Source of the DNA: Hydrogenophaga sp. RAC07 | GTDB lineage: Bacteria; Pseudomonadota; Gammaproteobacteria; Burkholderiales; Burkholderiaceae_C | NCBI RefSeq assembly: GCF_001713375.1 | Contig: NZ_CP016449.1 | Span: 2,790,001-2,854,000, forward strand | Length of the DNA stretch: 64,000 nucleotides | Reading direction: 5' to 3' | Shown here: positions 8,341 through 19,365 of the stretch, piece after piece | Layout: the number at the start of each line of letters is the position of its first letter | Position numbering within the stretch: the first letter of the stretch is position 1 | The notes under the pieces: generated by a model | The model's database searches: none | The model's input: only the letters and a program-made list of their open reading frames with translations | Told to the model about the DNA's origin: nothing | Made by a program: the position numbers and the translations under genes

Positions 8341-9042
8341 ATGGACACCGCGTTCGACCCCACCCACACCGCACTGGTCGTGATCGACCTGCAGCGCGAC
8401 TTCTGCAGCCCGGGCGGCTACGCCCACCAGGCCGGCATCGACATCGGCCCCATGCAGGCGGTGGTGGCCAACACCGTGCGGCTGCTGCAGGCCGCGCGTG
8501 CGGCGGGCCTGCTGGTGGTGCACACGCGCGAAGGCCATCTGAGCGACCTGAGCGACTGTCCCGCCACCAAACTGCAGCGCAGCGTGGACGCGGGCGCACC
8601 CATCGGCAGCCTGGGGCCGCTGGGCCGCCTGCTGGTGCGCGGTGAACAAGGCCACGACTTCGTGGACGCGGTGCGACCGGTGACTGGCGAAGAGGTGATC
8701 GACAAGCCCGGCTATGGCGCCTTTCACCGCACGCGGCTGGCGCAGGTGCTGGCCGCGCACGACATCGAGGCGCTCATCATCTGCGGCGTGACCACCGAGG
8801 TCTGTGTGCATTCCACGCTGCGCGAAGCGGTGGACCGGGGCTTTGCCTGCACCACCGTGGGTGACGCGACCGCCGCCAGCAATCCGGCGCTGCAGGCACC
8901 TGCCCTGGCCATGATCGCGGTGGAGGGCGGCATCTTCGGGCGCGTGCGCAGCACCGACGAGGTGGTGGCCTCGTTGCAGGGGGTGCGAGCCGCCGTTCCC
9001 GACAGGGTGAACACCTGGGTGCAATCCTTCACCGGAGCCTGA
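8341..9042 (+). CDS. Isochorismatase-family amidohydrolase (biuret hydrolase-like)
   Basis: Cysteine hydrolase of 233 residues. The catalytic triad is visible as D16 (VVIDLQRDF), K122 (DKPGYGAF) and C155 (TTEVCV). The spacings of 106 and 33 residues are those I recall for biuret hydrolase BiuH; RutB differs. Relatives include N-carbamoylsarcosine amidase and guanylurea hydrolase, which cut C-N bonds in urea-like compounds. It starts 2 bp after the creatininase stop, so the two amide-hydrolysing enzymes are coupled. It may hydrolyse the ring-opened product or a guanylurea/carbamoyl compound. Confidence 0.85.
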   Translation: MDTAFDPTHTALVVIDLQRDFCSPGGYAHQAGIDIGPMQAVVANTVRLLQAARAAGLLVVHTREGHLSDLSDCPATKLQRSVDAGAPIGSLGPLGRLLVRGEQGHDFVDAVRPVTGEEVIDKPGYGAFHRTRLAQVLAAHDIEALIICGVTTEVCVHSTLREAVDRGFACTTVGDATAASNPALQAPALAMIAVEGGIFGRVRSTDEVVASLQGVRAAVPDRVNTWVQSFTGA

Positions 9043-9046
9043 CCCC

Positions 9047-9853
9047 ATGACCCAAGCCTTGCGCCTCTGGCCGCTGCTCACCGCGACCCACCGCTACGAC
9101 AAGACCATCTCCACCTTCAACCGGGGCCATGGCCAGACCATTGAAGCGCCCATCCTGGCCTACCTGATCGAAACGAAAAACGGCCGGATCCTCTACGACG
9201 TCGGTTGTGACCACGCCAAGATCCACACGCCCACGCTGCGGGACCGCTACTACAACCCTGCCACCTTCGAGATGGGCGCGCCCGACATGCGGGAGGAACA
9301 CCGCATCCCGAACCACCTGGCGCGCCTGGGGCTGGGAGCGAAGGATGTGGACGTGATCTTCATCGGCCACCTGCACTTCGACCACGCGGGTGGCTTGAAG
9401 GAGCTCAAACGCTGCGGCTGCGGCGCCGAGGTCCACCTGCAGCGCGACGAGTGGAATGCCGCCTGCAGCGGACTGGACGGCGCGGTGTTCGAAGACGACC
9501 TGCTCGACGACGAGGGACGGGCCCTCCCGTTCTGCCTGAAGCACGGCGAGTACAGCGTGTTGCCCGGCGTGCACGCCGTGGCCACGCCCGGCCACACCGC
9601 CGGCCACATGTCGATGCTGATCGAACTGCCCACCGGTGCGCCGGTGCTGCTGGCCGGCGACGCGGCCGACCTGCAGGAAAACATCGACGACGAGGTGGCA
9701 CCCGGCACGCTGTGGCAGGGCCGCGAGCAGCAGGCTGTGGAGAGCATTCGCAAACTCAAGGCACTCGCCTTTGATACCGGCGCGCAGCTCTGGCCCAACC
9801 ACGACATGGCCTTCTACCGACAGCTGCCCGTCTTCCCGAACGCCGTCACATGA
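9047..9853 (+). CDS. MBL-fold hydrolase, N-acyl homoserine lactonase-like
   Basis: Metallo-beta-lactamase-fold protein, 268 residues. The zinc motif HLHFDH (H108, H110, D112, H113) is followed by GHTAGH and a later LLAGDA, with a C-terminal NHD. The family includes AiiA/AttM-type lactonases. It has no signal peptide, so it is cytosolic. It overlaps the next gene by 4 bp and follows the isochorismatase by 4 bp, so it belongs to the same operon. A lactone or thioester hydrolysis step is likely; quorum quenching is less likely given the catabolic context. Confidence 0.83.
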   Translation: MTQALRLWPLLTATHRYDKTISTFNRGHGQTIEAPILAYLIETKNGRILYDVGCDHAKIHTPTLRDRYYNPATFEMGAPDMREEHRIPNHLARLGLGAKDVDVIFIGHLHFDHAGGLKELKRCGCGAEVHLQRDEWNAACSGLDGAVFEDDLLDDEGRALPFCLKHGEYSVLPGVHAVATPGHTAGHMSMLIELPTGAPVLLAGDAADLQENIDDEVAPGTLWQGREQQAVESIRKLKALAFDTGAQLWPNHDMAFYRQLPVFPNAVT

Positions 9854-10596
9854 CCATCCCCGATCGTTATCACGGCGTGTGGCAGCGCACCCTGCTGGAA
9901 ACGCCCACCGAGCGCGACACCACCACCTGGGTGCGCTGGCTGCAGGCAGGCCTGTGGCACGGTGACCTGCGCGTGCCCGCCACGGCCAACCGCGCCACCT
10001 CGGCCGGCCGCGCCCAACTGCAGGGCTTCGGCGGCACCACGCTCATCACGCAGCCCGACCCGCACCAACCCGACGTCTGCACCTGGCAGCGGCACATCGA
10101 CCTGCAGCCGCCGCGCAGCACACCCGACGCGGGCCACATGGTGTTCGAGTCAGCCGACTGTGTGCACGAGACCGGCATCCACGGCACCTACTTCGAAGTG
10201 TGGGAACGCCTGCCGGGCTCGCTGGGCAAACGCATCGCACTGGCCGCGCTCGACGACACCGGCGCACCCACGGCGGAGCGCCTGCTGGTGGCCGGGCGGT
10301 ACCTCATGCACCTGCGCCCGCGCAGCACCGCCTGGCCGGCCGACACCGCGCCCGACGACACCCTGGCCGAGGTGGTGGCGCGCCACCCGCAAGCAGCCGA
10401 GGACCTGCTGGACTTCGACATCGGCTTCGGCACGCTGGAACACGGCGTGTGGACCATCGAGCGCGCCACTGTGCCCGAACGGGAAGGCCGCGCGCACACC
10501 TGTGCCCTGCAGCGCACGAGCCAGTCGGAGGCCACGGTGAAGAGCCCTCTTCTGCCGGTGCATTGGCAGGTGCTGGAGTGGCACGCACCCGACTGA
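9850..10596 (+). CDS. Conserved protein of unknown function, beta-rich (HRI1/lipocalin-like?)
   Basis: A 248-residue cytosolic protein without signal peptide or membrane segment. The N-terminus RYHGVWQRTLLETP, then TTTWVRWLQAGLWHGDLRVP, alternates like a beta barrel. A second barrel-like half ends in HWQVLEWHAPD. This layout recalls the HRI1-like/lipocalin-like proteins seen in proteobacterial catabolic operons, but I cannot place it firmly. It overlaps the MBL gene by 4 bp (ATGA), so its product is made with that enzyme. A ligand-binding or chaperone-like role is only a guess. Confidence 0.7.
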   Translation: MTIPDRYHGVWQRTLLETPTERDTTTWVRWLQAGLWHGDLRVPATANRATSAGRAQLQGFGGTTLITQPDPHQPDVCTWQRHIDLQPPRSTPDAGHMVFESADCVHETGIHGTYFEVWERLPGSLGKRIALAALDDTGAPTAERLLVAGRYLMHLRPRSTAWPADTAPDDTLAEVVARHPQAAEDLLDFDIGFGTLEHGVWTIERATVPEREGRAHTCALQRTSQSEATVKSPLLPVHWQVLEWHAPD

Positions 10597-10700
10597 AGCG
10601 TGCCCACGCACCGCTGCCGTGCACCCGACGGCACATGCACCGGCTTCGCAGCGGGTGGTGGGGACGCGTCTGCACAACCGGACCTCCTCGGCTTTTGGAT

Positions 10701-10716
10701 GGGCATGCAACTTGCG
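10701..10716 (+). promoter_or_regulatory. Sigma-54 (RpoN) promoter before amino-acid ABC transporter
   Basis: GGGCATGCAACTTGCG has GG (10702-10703) and GC (10714-10715) exactly 10 bases apart and keeps GGCATG-N4-TTGC of the consensus TGGCACG-N4-TTGCW. A start near 10727 would leave about 42 bases before the ATG at 10769. Nitrogen-controlled (NtrC) expression is the usual meaning for such a transporter. No enhancer site was identified. Confidence 0.6.
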
Positions 10717-10768
10717 CTGAAGGTGAAGCGATTCACCCCACGTCCCTTCCACTCCCAGGAGCTTCACC

Positions 10769-11605
10769 ATGCCAGCCACCCTCCCGTTCTCCCGCCGCGG
10801 CGTGCTCGCCGCCCTGCTGCTGCCGCTCGCACTGTGGGCCACCACCGCACACGCCGCCAACCTCGACGAGATCAAGAAGCGCGGCTACATGACCGTGGTC
10901 ACCGAAGACGACTTCCGCCCGTTTGAATTTGTCAAGGACGGCAAGCCCACCGGGTTCAACAACGAGATGGTGGATGCGCTGCGCAAGTACGCGCCGTTTG
11001 AAATCCGCCAGGAGATCCTGCCCTGGCCCGGCATCCTCGCGGGCGTGGCGACCGGCAAGTACGACATCGCCATCACCGCCGTGCTCATGACCAAGGAACG
11101 CACGCTCTCGCTGGACTTCACCAGCCCCATTGCCGATGCCACGCACTACTACGTCAAGCGCAAGGACGACAGCAGCATCAAGAGCATCAAGGACCTCAAC
11201 GGCAAGACCGTGGGCGTGCAGACCGGCAGCGCGTTCCTGAGCCGCCTGCCCGAGCTCCAGGCCATGCTGGCCAAGGAGGGCGGCAAGCTCGGCAAGGTCG
11301 TGGAGTACGCGTCCTACCCCGAGGCCTACCAGGACCTCGCGCTCAAGCGCACCGACTTCGTGGTCAACACCGTCATCAACCTCAAGGCGCTGGTGGCGGA
11401 GCGTCCGAACGTGTTCGAACTCGGTCAGCCGGTCTCGGGCAGCTCGTACCCCGCCTGGGCGGTGAAGAAGGGCAACACCGATCTGCAGAAGTTCATGAAC
11501 GAATTCATTGCCGCGCAGAAGGCCAACGGAGTCATGCCGGCGCTGCAGAAGAAGTGGTTCGGTGAAGCGTTCACGCTGCCGGTGAGCTACACGCCCGAGC
11601 AGTGA
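10769..11605 (+). CDS. Amino-acid ABC transporter, periplasmic binding protein
   Basis: Family 3 extracellular solute-binding protein (HisJ/GlnH type), 278 residues. A signal peptide ends near HAAN (about residue 30), followed by the characteristic opening IKKRGYMTVVTEDDFRPFEF, then DFTSPI and NGKTVGVQTGS. It leads a complete transporter operon with two permeases and an ATPase. It sits 172 bp after the unknown protein, behind its own sigma-54 promoter match. The ligand is a polar amino acid or a related amine; context suggests the pathway substrate or a nitrogen product. Confidence 0.9.
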   Translation: MPATLPFSRRGVLAALLLPLALWATTAHAANLDEIKKRGYMTVVTEDDFRPFEFVKDGKPTGFNNEMVDALRKYAPFEIRQEILPWPGILAGVATGKYDIAITAVLMTKERTLSLDFTSPIADATHYYVKRKDDSSIKSIKDLNGKTVGVQTGSAFLSRLPELQAMLAKEGGKLGKVVEYASYPEAYQDLALKRTDFVVNTVINLKALVAERPNVFELGQPVSGSSYPAWAVKKGNTDLQKFMNEFIAAQKANGVMPALQKKWFGEAFTLPVSYTPEQ

Positions 11606-11618
11606 AGCCTTTCAGCGC

Positions 11619-12266
11619 ATGACCCACGCCGATGTCCTGTCGATCTTCAGCGGCGCGCTGACCACGCTGCTGCTGTCCATCGCCGGCATCGCGCTGGGCC
11701 TTCCGTTCGGTCTGGGCCTGGCACTGGCGCGCTGGGCCAAGGTGCCGCTGCTCAACCCCGTGGTGGCGGTGTACGTGAGCCTGCTGCGCGCCACGCCGCT
11801 CATCACGCTGGTGCTGCTGATCTTTTTTGCCTTGCCCACGGCGGGTGTGTCGGTGGGCCCGGTGACCGCCGGGCTGATCGCGCTCGTGCTCAACACCGCC
11901 GCCTTCAACTGCGAGGTGTGGCGCGCCGCCCTGCTCGACCTGCCCAGAGACCAGATCGAAGCGGCGCAATCGGTCGGCATGGGCCGGGTGCTGCGCTTTC
12001 GGCGCATCGTGCTGCCGCAGGTGTGGCGCACGGCGCTGCCCGGACTCATCAACGAGATGTCGCAGCTGGTCAAACTCACCCCCGTGCTCGCGGTGGTGGG
12101 CGTGGTCGACATCACACGCGCGGCCGTGCGCATCGGCGCGCAGACCTACGAACCGCTGCCACCCTTTCTGGTGGCTCTGGCCATCTACATCCCCATCGTC
12201 TATGCGCTGGTGAGCGTGCAGCGCTGGGTGGAGCGGCGCACCGTGCAGCGCGAGGCCACCGCATGA
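11619..12266 (+). CDS. Amino-acid ABC transporter permease (first subunit)
   Basis: Inner-membrane permease of the HisMQ type, 215 residues, with about five helices. The EAA loop coupling it to the ATPase is visible near EAAQSVGMGRVLRFRRIVLP. It follows the binding protein by 13 bp and overlaps the second permease start by 4 bp, so heterodimeric translocation with that subunit is expected. Confidence 0.9.
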   Translation: MTHADVLSIFSGALTTLLLSIAGIALGLPFGLGLALARWAKVPLLNPVVAVYVSLLRATPLITLVLLIFFALPTAGVSVGPVTAGLIALVLNTAAFNCEVWRAALLDLPRDQIEAAQSVGMGRVLRFRRIVLPQVWRTALPGLINEMSQLVKLTPVLAVVGVVDITRAAVRIGAQTYEPLPPFLVALAIYIPIVYALVSVQRWVERRTVQREATA

Positions 12267-12919
12267 TGCGCGACTTCGCCACCGTGTGGTCGGAGCGCGG
12301 CTTGCTGTTCTCGGGCCTGGGCAACACCGTGCTGCTCTCGGTGCTGGCGGGTGTGGCGGCGCTGCTGCTCGGTGCCTTGTTGTCGATGCTTCTCATGTCG
12401 CCGAAGCGCATGCTGTTGTTGCCGGCCAAGGCGCTGGTGGACCTGGCGCGCTGCACACCGTTTCTGCTGTTCGCCTACATCGTCTACTACGGCCTGCCGT
12501 CGCTGGGTCTGCAGTTCGACGCCTGGAGCGCGGGCCTGTTCGCCCTCACCGCGTACCACGCGGCCTACATGGCCGAGATCCTGCGCGCCGCCTGGGCGGC
12601 GCAGCCGCGCGCACCCATCGAAGCCGGCGTGGCGTTCGGCTACAGCGGCCTGGGCCTGTTCCGGCGCATCGTGCTGCCGCCGCTGGCGCTCTCGAGCGCG
12701 CCGGTGCTGGGCAACCAGCTGATCCAGATCATCAAGGACAGCGCCTTCCTCACCATCATCACGCTGCCCGAACTCACCCACGCGGTGAGCTCCATCCAGT
12801 CGCGCCACTTCATCCCGTTCGCCGCCTTCCTCACCGCCGTGCTGCTCTACTGGGCGCTTTGCCTGGTGGTGGAGGCCGGCGTGGCCGCCGTGGGGCGTTT
12901 GGCCGAAGCGCGGCGCTGA
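12263..12919 (+). CDS. Amino-acid ABC transporter permease (second subunit)
   Basis: Second HisMQ-type permease, 218 residues. The ATG at 12263 overlaps the first permease stop; a second ATG follows immediately. The EAA loop [20 protein letters not shown] and the segment [14 protein letters not shown] are typical. It pairs with the upstream permease and lies 19 bp before the ATPase gene. Confidence 0.9.
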   Translation: MMRDFATVWSERGLLFSGLGNTVLLSVLAGVAALLLGALLSMLLMSPKRMLLLPAKALVDLARCTPFLLFAYIVYYGLPSLGLQFDAWSAGLFALTAYHAAYMAEILRAAWAAQPRAPIEAGVAFGYSGLGLFRRIVLPPLALSSAPVLGNQLIQIIKDSAFLTIITLPELTHAVSSIQSRHFIPFAAFLTAVLLYWALCLVVEAGVAAVGRLAEARR

Positions 12920-12938
12920 CCTCCCAACCGAGCCCACC

Positions 12939-13724
12939 ATGCCCACACGCATCCCCCTCCTCAGTGTCCAGTCGCTGCGCAAAAGCTACGGCAACCTGCG
13001 TGTGCTCGACGACATCTCGTTCACCGTGGCGCCGGGCGAAACGGTGTGCCTGCTCGGGCCTTCGGGCTCGGGCAAGTCCACGCTGCTTCGCTGCATCAAC
13101 TGGCTGGAGCGCCCCGACAGCGGCCGCATCCTCATCGACAGCCAACCCATCGGAGTCACCAGTGGCGGCGTGGTCATGAACGACCAGCAGCTCGCGCAGG
13201 TGCGCACGCGCATCGGCATGGTGTTCCAGCAGCTCGCGCTGTGGCCCCACCTCACCGTGTTGCAAAACGTGATGGAGGCACCGGTGCATGTGCAACGCCG
13301 ACCCAGGGACGACGTGCGCGCCGAGGCCGAAGCGCTGCTGACGCGCGTGGGACTGTTCGACAAACGCGATGTGTTCCCCGCGCGCCTGTCGGGTGGTCAG
13401 AAGCAGCGTGTGGGCATTGCGCGCGCGCTGGCCATGAAGCCCGCGCTCATGCTGTTCGACGAGCCCACCAGCGCGCTCGACCCCGAACTGGTGGGGGAGG
13501 TGCTGGCCGTGATGCGCGACCTGGCCGCCGAGGGCATGACCATGCTGGTGGTGACCCACGAAATGGCCTTCGCCCGCGAGGCGGCCCACCGCGTGGTGTT
13601 CATGGACCACGGCGTGGTGGTGGAGACGGGCTCGCCCGAGGCTTTTTTCAATGCGCCGTCCACCGAACGGGGACGGCAGTTCCTGCAACGTTTCTCGAAC
13701 GGGCGGGCCGCTCTGGCCGCCTGA
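12939..13724 (+). CDS. Amino-acid ABC transporter ATP-binding protein
   Basis: ABC ATPase of 261 residues (GlnQ/HisP type). Walker [10 protein letters not shown] is at 40-48, followed by a Q-loop [10 protein letters not shown], the signature LSGGQKQR, Walker [12 protein letters not shown] and the H-loop VVTHEM. It completes the transporter. The gene ends 6 bp before the convergent small secreted protein gene. Confidence 0.92.
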   Translation: MPTRIPLLSVQSLRKSYGNLRVLDDISFTVAPGETVCLLGPSGSGKSTLLRCINWLERPDSGRILIDSQPIGVTSGGVVMNDQQLAQVRTRIGMVFQQLALWPHLTVLQNVMEAPVHVQRRPRDDVRAEAEALLTRVGLFDKRDVFPARLSGGQKQRVGIARALAMKPALMLFDEPTSALDPELVGEVLAVMRDLAAEGMTMLVVTHEMAFAREAAHRVVFMDHGVVVETGSPEAFFNAPSTERGRQFLQRFSNGRAALAA

Positions 13725-13730
13725 TGCGTT

Positions 13731-14057
13731 TCAGCGCTTGGGCATGCCGGGACCCTGGCCCCCACCCGGTCCCATGCCGCCGCGCACCGGCGGCAACTCG
13801 GGCAGCGTGGCACCACGCTCCTTCGCCCGCGCCTGCATCTGCTCATGGTGTTGCACGCGGAGCTGCTCACGTTCTTCCAGTGTGCGGGCCGCGCGCATCC
13901 GGTCGCGGTATTCCAGCCGCTCCTGCTGGGTCATGAGTTGTGCGCCATAAATCGGCGCCTCATCCGCAGCCAGAGGGCCGGGAACCGCCGGTTGCGCCAT
14001 GGCAACTCCCGAGATGGCGGTGAAAAACAACGCTGCGGCAAGCATTCCGGGTTTCAT
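13731..14057 (-). CDS. Small secreted protein with charged helical core
   Basis: A 108-residue protein. The chosen ATG follows GGAG by 6 bases. A signal peptide ends near VAMAQP (about 22-24). The mature part holds a highly charged helix (LMTQQERLEYRDRMRAARTL and on), then a Gly/Pro/Met tail GGMGPGGGQGPGMPKR. Such Arg/Glu-rich periplasmic proteins resemble CpxP/Spy-like or LTXXQ-type proteins in composition, but I see no full motif. Function unknown. It is convergent with the ABC ATPase gene. Confidence 0.75.
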   Translation of the reverse strand: MKPGMLAAALFFTAISGVAMAQPAVPGPLAADEAPIYGAQLMTQQERLEYRDRMRAARTLEEREQLRVQHHEQMQARAKERGATLPELPPVRGGMGPGGGQGPGMPKR

Positions 14058-14266
14058 GAAGGGCTCCATCAAGGTGTGAAGTCCCATGGCACAGGCCATG
14101 GGACAGGGCCGCCCATGGTGTCCTGAGCGGTGCCAGTTCCCGTTGATCGCGCTCAACCCGAAGCCGATCACAACGCCGGGTGTCGACGGACACCCCGGTT
14201 GCCGTGTCAAATGGCAGCGGCACCCGAACGGGCATTGCACGCCCAGCACCCTCCATGGAGCACCCC

Positions 14267-15067
14267 ATGCCCGATGTCCAACCCCACACCCGCGAAGCCG
14301 GTGCCGGCCCGACCGTGATCTGCCTGCACTCCAACGCGAGCCACGGCGGCCAGTGGCGTGCCCTCATGGCGCGGCTGGCTCCGCGCCACCGCGTGTTGGT
14401 GCCCGATTCCTATGGCTCGGGTGCCAGCCCCGAGTGGCCGTCAGACCGCCGCATCGCACTGGCCGACGAAGTGGCGTTCCTCGACCCGGTGCTGGCCCGG
14501 GCCGGCGATGCCTTCAGCCTCGTGGGCCATTCGTATGGGGCGGCGGTCGCGCTGATCGCGGCGCTGCAGCATCCGCAGCGCGTGCGTGCGCTGGTGTTGT
14601 ACGAGCCCACGCTGTTCTCGCTGATCGAAGCCGACGGCCCGTCGCCCAACGAAGCCGACGGCATCCGCAACGCCGTCGCCGCCGCGGCGGCGGCGCTGGA
14701 TGCGGGCGACAAGCCGCTGGCCGCCCAATGTTTCATTGACTACTGGATGGGCCCGGGCAGCTGGGACGCCACGCCACCCGAGCGCCAACCCGCGATTTCG
14801 AACTCGACGGCGAACGTGCGCCGCTGGGCCCACGCCCTGATGACCGAGCCCACACCCCTGGCCCGTTTTGCCGACATCGAGATTCCGGTGCTGCTCATGA
14901 CGGGCGCTCGCTCCACAGTGTCGGCCCACGGCGTCGCCCGGCGTTTGCTGGGTGTTCTGCCTCGCGCCGAGCATGTGGTGTTCGAGCAGCTTGGCCACAT
15001 GGGACCGATCACGCATCCGGAGCCTGTGAACGAAGCGATCGACGTGTTTCTGCAGCGCCACACCTGA
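14267..15067 (+). CDS. Alpha/beta hydrolase
   Basis: Alpha/beta-hydrolase-fold protein, 266 residues. I chose the ATG at 14267 because GGAG lies 6 bases upstream; a longer form would start at 14180. The oxyanion region LHSNASHGGQW, nucleophile elbow GHSYGA, acid region in LMTGARS and terminal H in EQLGHMGP are all present. A cytosolic esterase, C-C hydrolase or haloperoxidase-like enzyme; the substrate is not deducible. It is divergent from the small secreted protein and followed by the spermidine-synthase-like gene. Confidence 0.85.
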   Translation: MPDVQPHTREAGAGPTVICLHSNASHGGQWRALMARLAPRHRVLVPDSYGSGASPEWPSDRRIALADEVAFLDPVLARAGDAFSLVGHSYGAAVALIAALQHPQRVRALVLYEPTLFSLIEADGPSPNEADGIRNAVAAAAAALDAGDKPLAAQCFIDYWMGPGSWDATPPERQPAISNSTANVRRWAHALMTEPTPLARFADIEIPVLLMTGARSTVSAHGVARRLLGVLPRAEHVVFEQLGHMGPITHPEPVNEAIDVFLQRHT

Positions 15068-15136
15068 ACGCGCGAGACGGCGGGCGGTTCAGCCGCGCAG
15101 CCATACTTCAGCACCTCAGGCTCGCCACGCACACCC

Positions 15137-17164
15137 ATGCCGCTCTTCGCCGCCACGGTCTTTCTCTCCGCCTTCCTGCTGTTCCAGATCCAGCCCGTCG
15201 TGGCCAAGATGATCCTGCCGTGGTTCGGCGGCTCGTCGTCGGTGTGGACGCTGTGCATGGTGTTCTTCCAGGTGGAGCTGCTGCTGGGCTACGCCTACGT
15301 GCACCTGCTGCACGAAAAGATCAGCGCCGGGCGCCAGCCCTGGGTGCACGGCGCGCTGCTGCTGCTGAGCCTGGCCACGCTGCCGGTGGTGGCCGACCCG
15401 TCGTGGAAGCTCGATGCCCAGGCCTACCCGACCTGGAGCGTGCTCGGCGTGCTGGCCACCACGGTGGGCGTGCCCTACCTGCTGCTCTCGACCACCGGCC
15501 CGCTCATGCAGGCCTGGTACGCGCGCAGCTTTGTGAGCCAGGGTGTGCAGCCCTACCGGCTGTATGCGCTGTCCAACCTGGCGTCGATGCTGGCGCTGCT
15601 CTCGTACCCGGTGCTGGTGGAGCCGATGCTGGCGGTGAAGCCGCAGGCCTGGGTGTGGTCGACCGGCTACGCGCTGTTTGTGCTGGTGTGCGTGGCCACC
15701 GCGGCCTACACCGTGCGGCGGCAGAACGACGCGGCCACCGCCGCCCCGCCGCTGGACGACACACCCCGCCCCGGCTGGCGCGAGTGCCTCATGTGGGTGG
15801 GCCTGGCAGCCACCGCTTCGATGCTGCTGCTGGCCATCACGCGCCACCTCACACAAGACGTGGCGCCCGTGCCCTTTCTCTGGGTGCTGCCGCTGGCGTT
15901 GTACCTGCTGAGCTTCATCCTGTGTTTCGACGCACCGCGCTATTACGTGCGCCCGTTCTTCCTGTGGGTGGCCTTGCCGCTGGCCTTCGTGGCGCTGGAT
16001 CTCGCCATGAATCAGGGCCTGGACGTGCCGGTGCTCGTGGCCTTGCTGTGCGCGGCGGTGTTCGTGTTCTGCATGGTCTGCCACGGCGAGCTGGTGCGCC
16101 GGCGCCCGCCCGTGCGCCACCTCACGCTGTTCTATCTGATGCTCTCGGTGGGCGGCGCGCTGGGTGGCCTGTTCGTGGGGTTGGTGGCGCCGGTGATCTT
16201 CAATGCCTACTTCGAGTTGCCGCTGGGCCTGTTTCTGTGTGCGCTGCTGGTGGTGCTGGTGCTCTGGCCCGAGCTGCGCGACCAGCGGCCACACTGGCTG
16301 CGTGGTGCCTTGCTGCTGGCGCTGTTGCTCTACGGCGCGCGCCTGTCCAGCATCTCGCTGGACTATGTGCAGGGCTACACCGAGGTGGTGCGCAACTTCT
16401 ACAGCCAGACGCGCATTGAAGAGGGCGTGGACGAAGACGGCCTGGGCCCCATGCGCAGCATGGTGCACGGCAGCATCACCCACGGCGAGCAGTACCTGAA
16501 CCATCCGAAGCGCGCCACCGCCTACTACTGCGAACGCACCGGCATCGGCCGCGCGCTGCAAAGCCTGCCCACCGACCGTCCGCGCCAACTCGGTGTGGTG
16601 GGCCTGGGCGCGGGCACGCTGGCGGTGTACGGCCGCGCGGGCGATCAGATGCGCATGTACGAGATCAACGACCAGGTGCTCGACCTCGCGCGCAAACACT
16701 TCAGCTACCTGGCGGACAGCGCGGCGAACATCGTGCCGGTGCTGGGCGACGGCCGCCTGATGCTGGAGCGCGAACCCCCGCAAGCTTTTGACCTGCTCGC
16801 CATGGACGCCTTCTCGGGCGACTCCATTCCCACCCACCTGCTCACGCTGGAGGCGTTCGACGCCTACATGCGCCACATGCGCCCCGACGGCCTGCTCGCC
16901 GTGCACATCACCAACACCTACCTCGACCTGCGCCCGGTCATGGCCTCGGCCGCACAACACGTGGGCAAGGTGGCGTTGCTGCTCGAATTGCCGGGTGGCC
17001 ACGGCGATCCGTTCTGCCGGCGTTCCACCTGGGTGGTGTTCGTGAGCGCCGCCCAGGCCGCTGCGCTGCCGCCAACGCTGCAAGACGCCCGGGTGCTGGA
17101 GCCACGGCCCGGGTTCCGGCCGTGGACGGACACGTTCTCGAACCTGTTCGACATCCTGATCTGA
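15137..17164 (+). CDS. Fused MFS/spermidine synthase-like membrane protein
   Basis: A 675-residue protein. The N-terminal about 400 residues have roughly ten membrane helices, opening FLSAFLLFQIQPVVAKMILP, which is typical of this family. The C-terminal domain (from about 480) is a Rossmann aminopropyltransferase/methyltransferase-like fold with GLGAGTLAVYG and a downstream MDAFSGDSIPTHLLT, the acidic site of spermidine synthases. The real reaction of this family is not well established. It is monocistronic and ends about 55 bp before the TPP riboswitch. Confidence 0.87.
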   Translation: MPLFAATVFLSAFLLFQIQPVVAKMILPWFGGSSSVWTLCMVFFQVELLLGYAYVHLLHEKISAGRQPWVHGALLLLSLATLPVVADPSWKLDAQAYPTWSVLGVLATTVGVPYLLLSTTGPLMQAWYARSFVSQGVQPYRLYALSNLASMLALLSYPVLVEPMLAVKPQAWVWSTGYALFVLVCVATAAYTVRRQNDAATAAPPLDDTPRPGWRECLMWVGLAATASMLLLAITRHLTQDVAPVPFLWVLPLALYLLSFILCFDAPRYYVRPFFLWVALPLAFVALDLAMNQGLDVPVLVALLCAAVFVFCMVCHGELVRRRPPVRHLTLFYLMLSVGGALGGLFVGLVAPVIFNAYFELPLGLFLCALLVVLVLWPELRDQRPHWLRGALLLALLLYGARLSSISLDYVQGYTEVVRNFYSQTRIEEGVDEDGLGPMRSMVHGSITHGEQYLNHPKRATAYYCERTGIGRALQSLPTDRPRQLGVVGLGAGTLAVYGRAGDQMRMYEINDQVLDLARKHFSYLADSAANIVPVLGDGRLMLEREPPQAFDLLAMDAFSGDSIPTHLLTLEAFDAYMRHMRPDGLLAVHITNTYLDLRPVMASAAQHVGKVALLLELPGGHGDPFCRRSTWVVFVSAAQAAALPPTLQDARVLEPRPGFRPWTDTFSNLFDILI

Positions 17165-17217
17165 ACCCGCGGCAGCAGGCGGGCCCACAAGCGCCCGGCG
17201 CGCATACACTCCTCCTT

Positions 17218-19355
<2,138 letters not shown>

Positions 19356-19365
19356 CGCCCGCTGG

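Noticed and set aside
10725-10745. GGTGAA-GCGA-TTCACC hairpin as a guanidine-II or -III riboswitch
   Set aside because: It lacks the ACGR loops of guanidine-II and the pseudoknot of guanidine-III; it is a plain small stem-loop.
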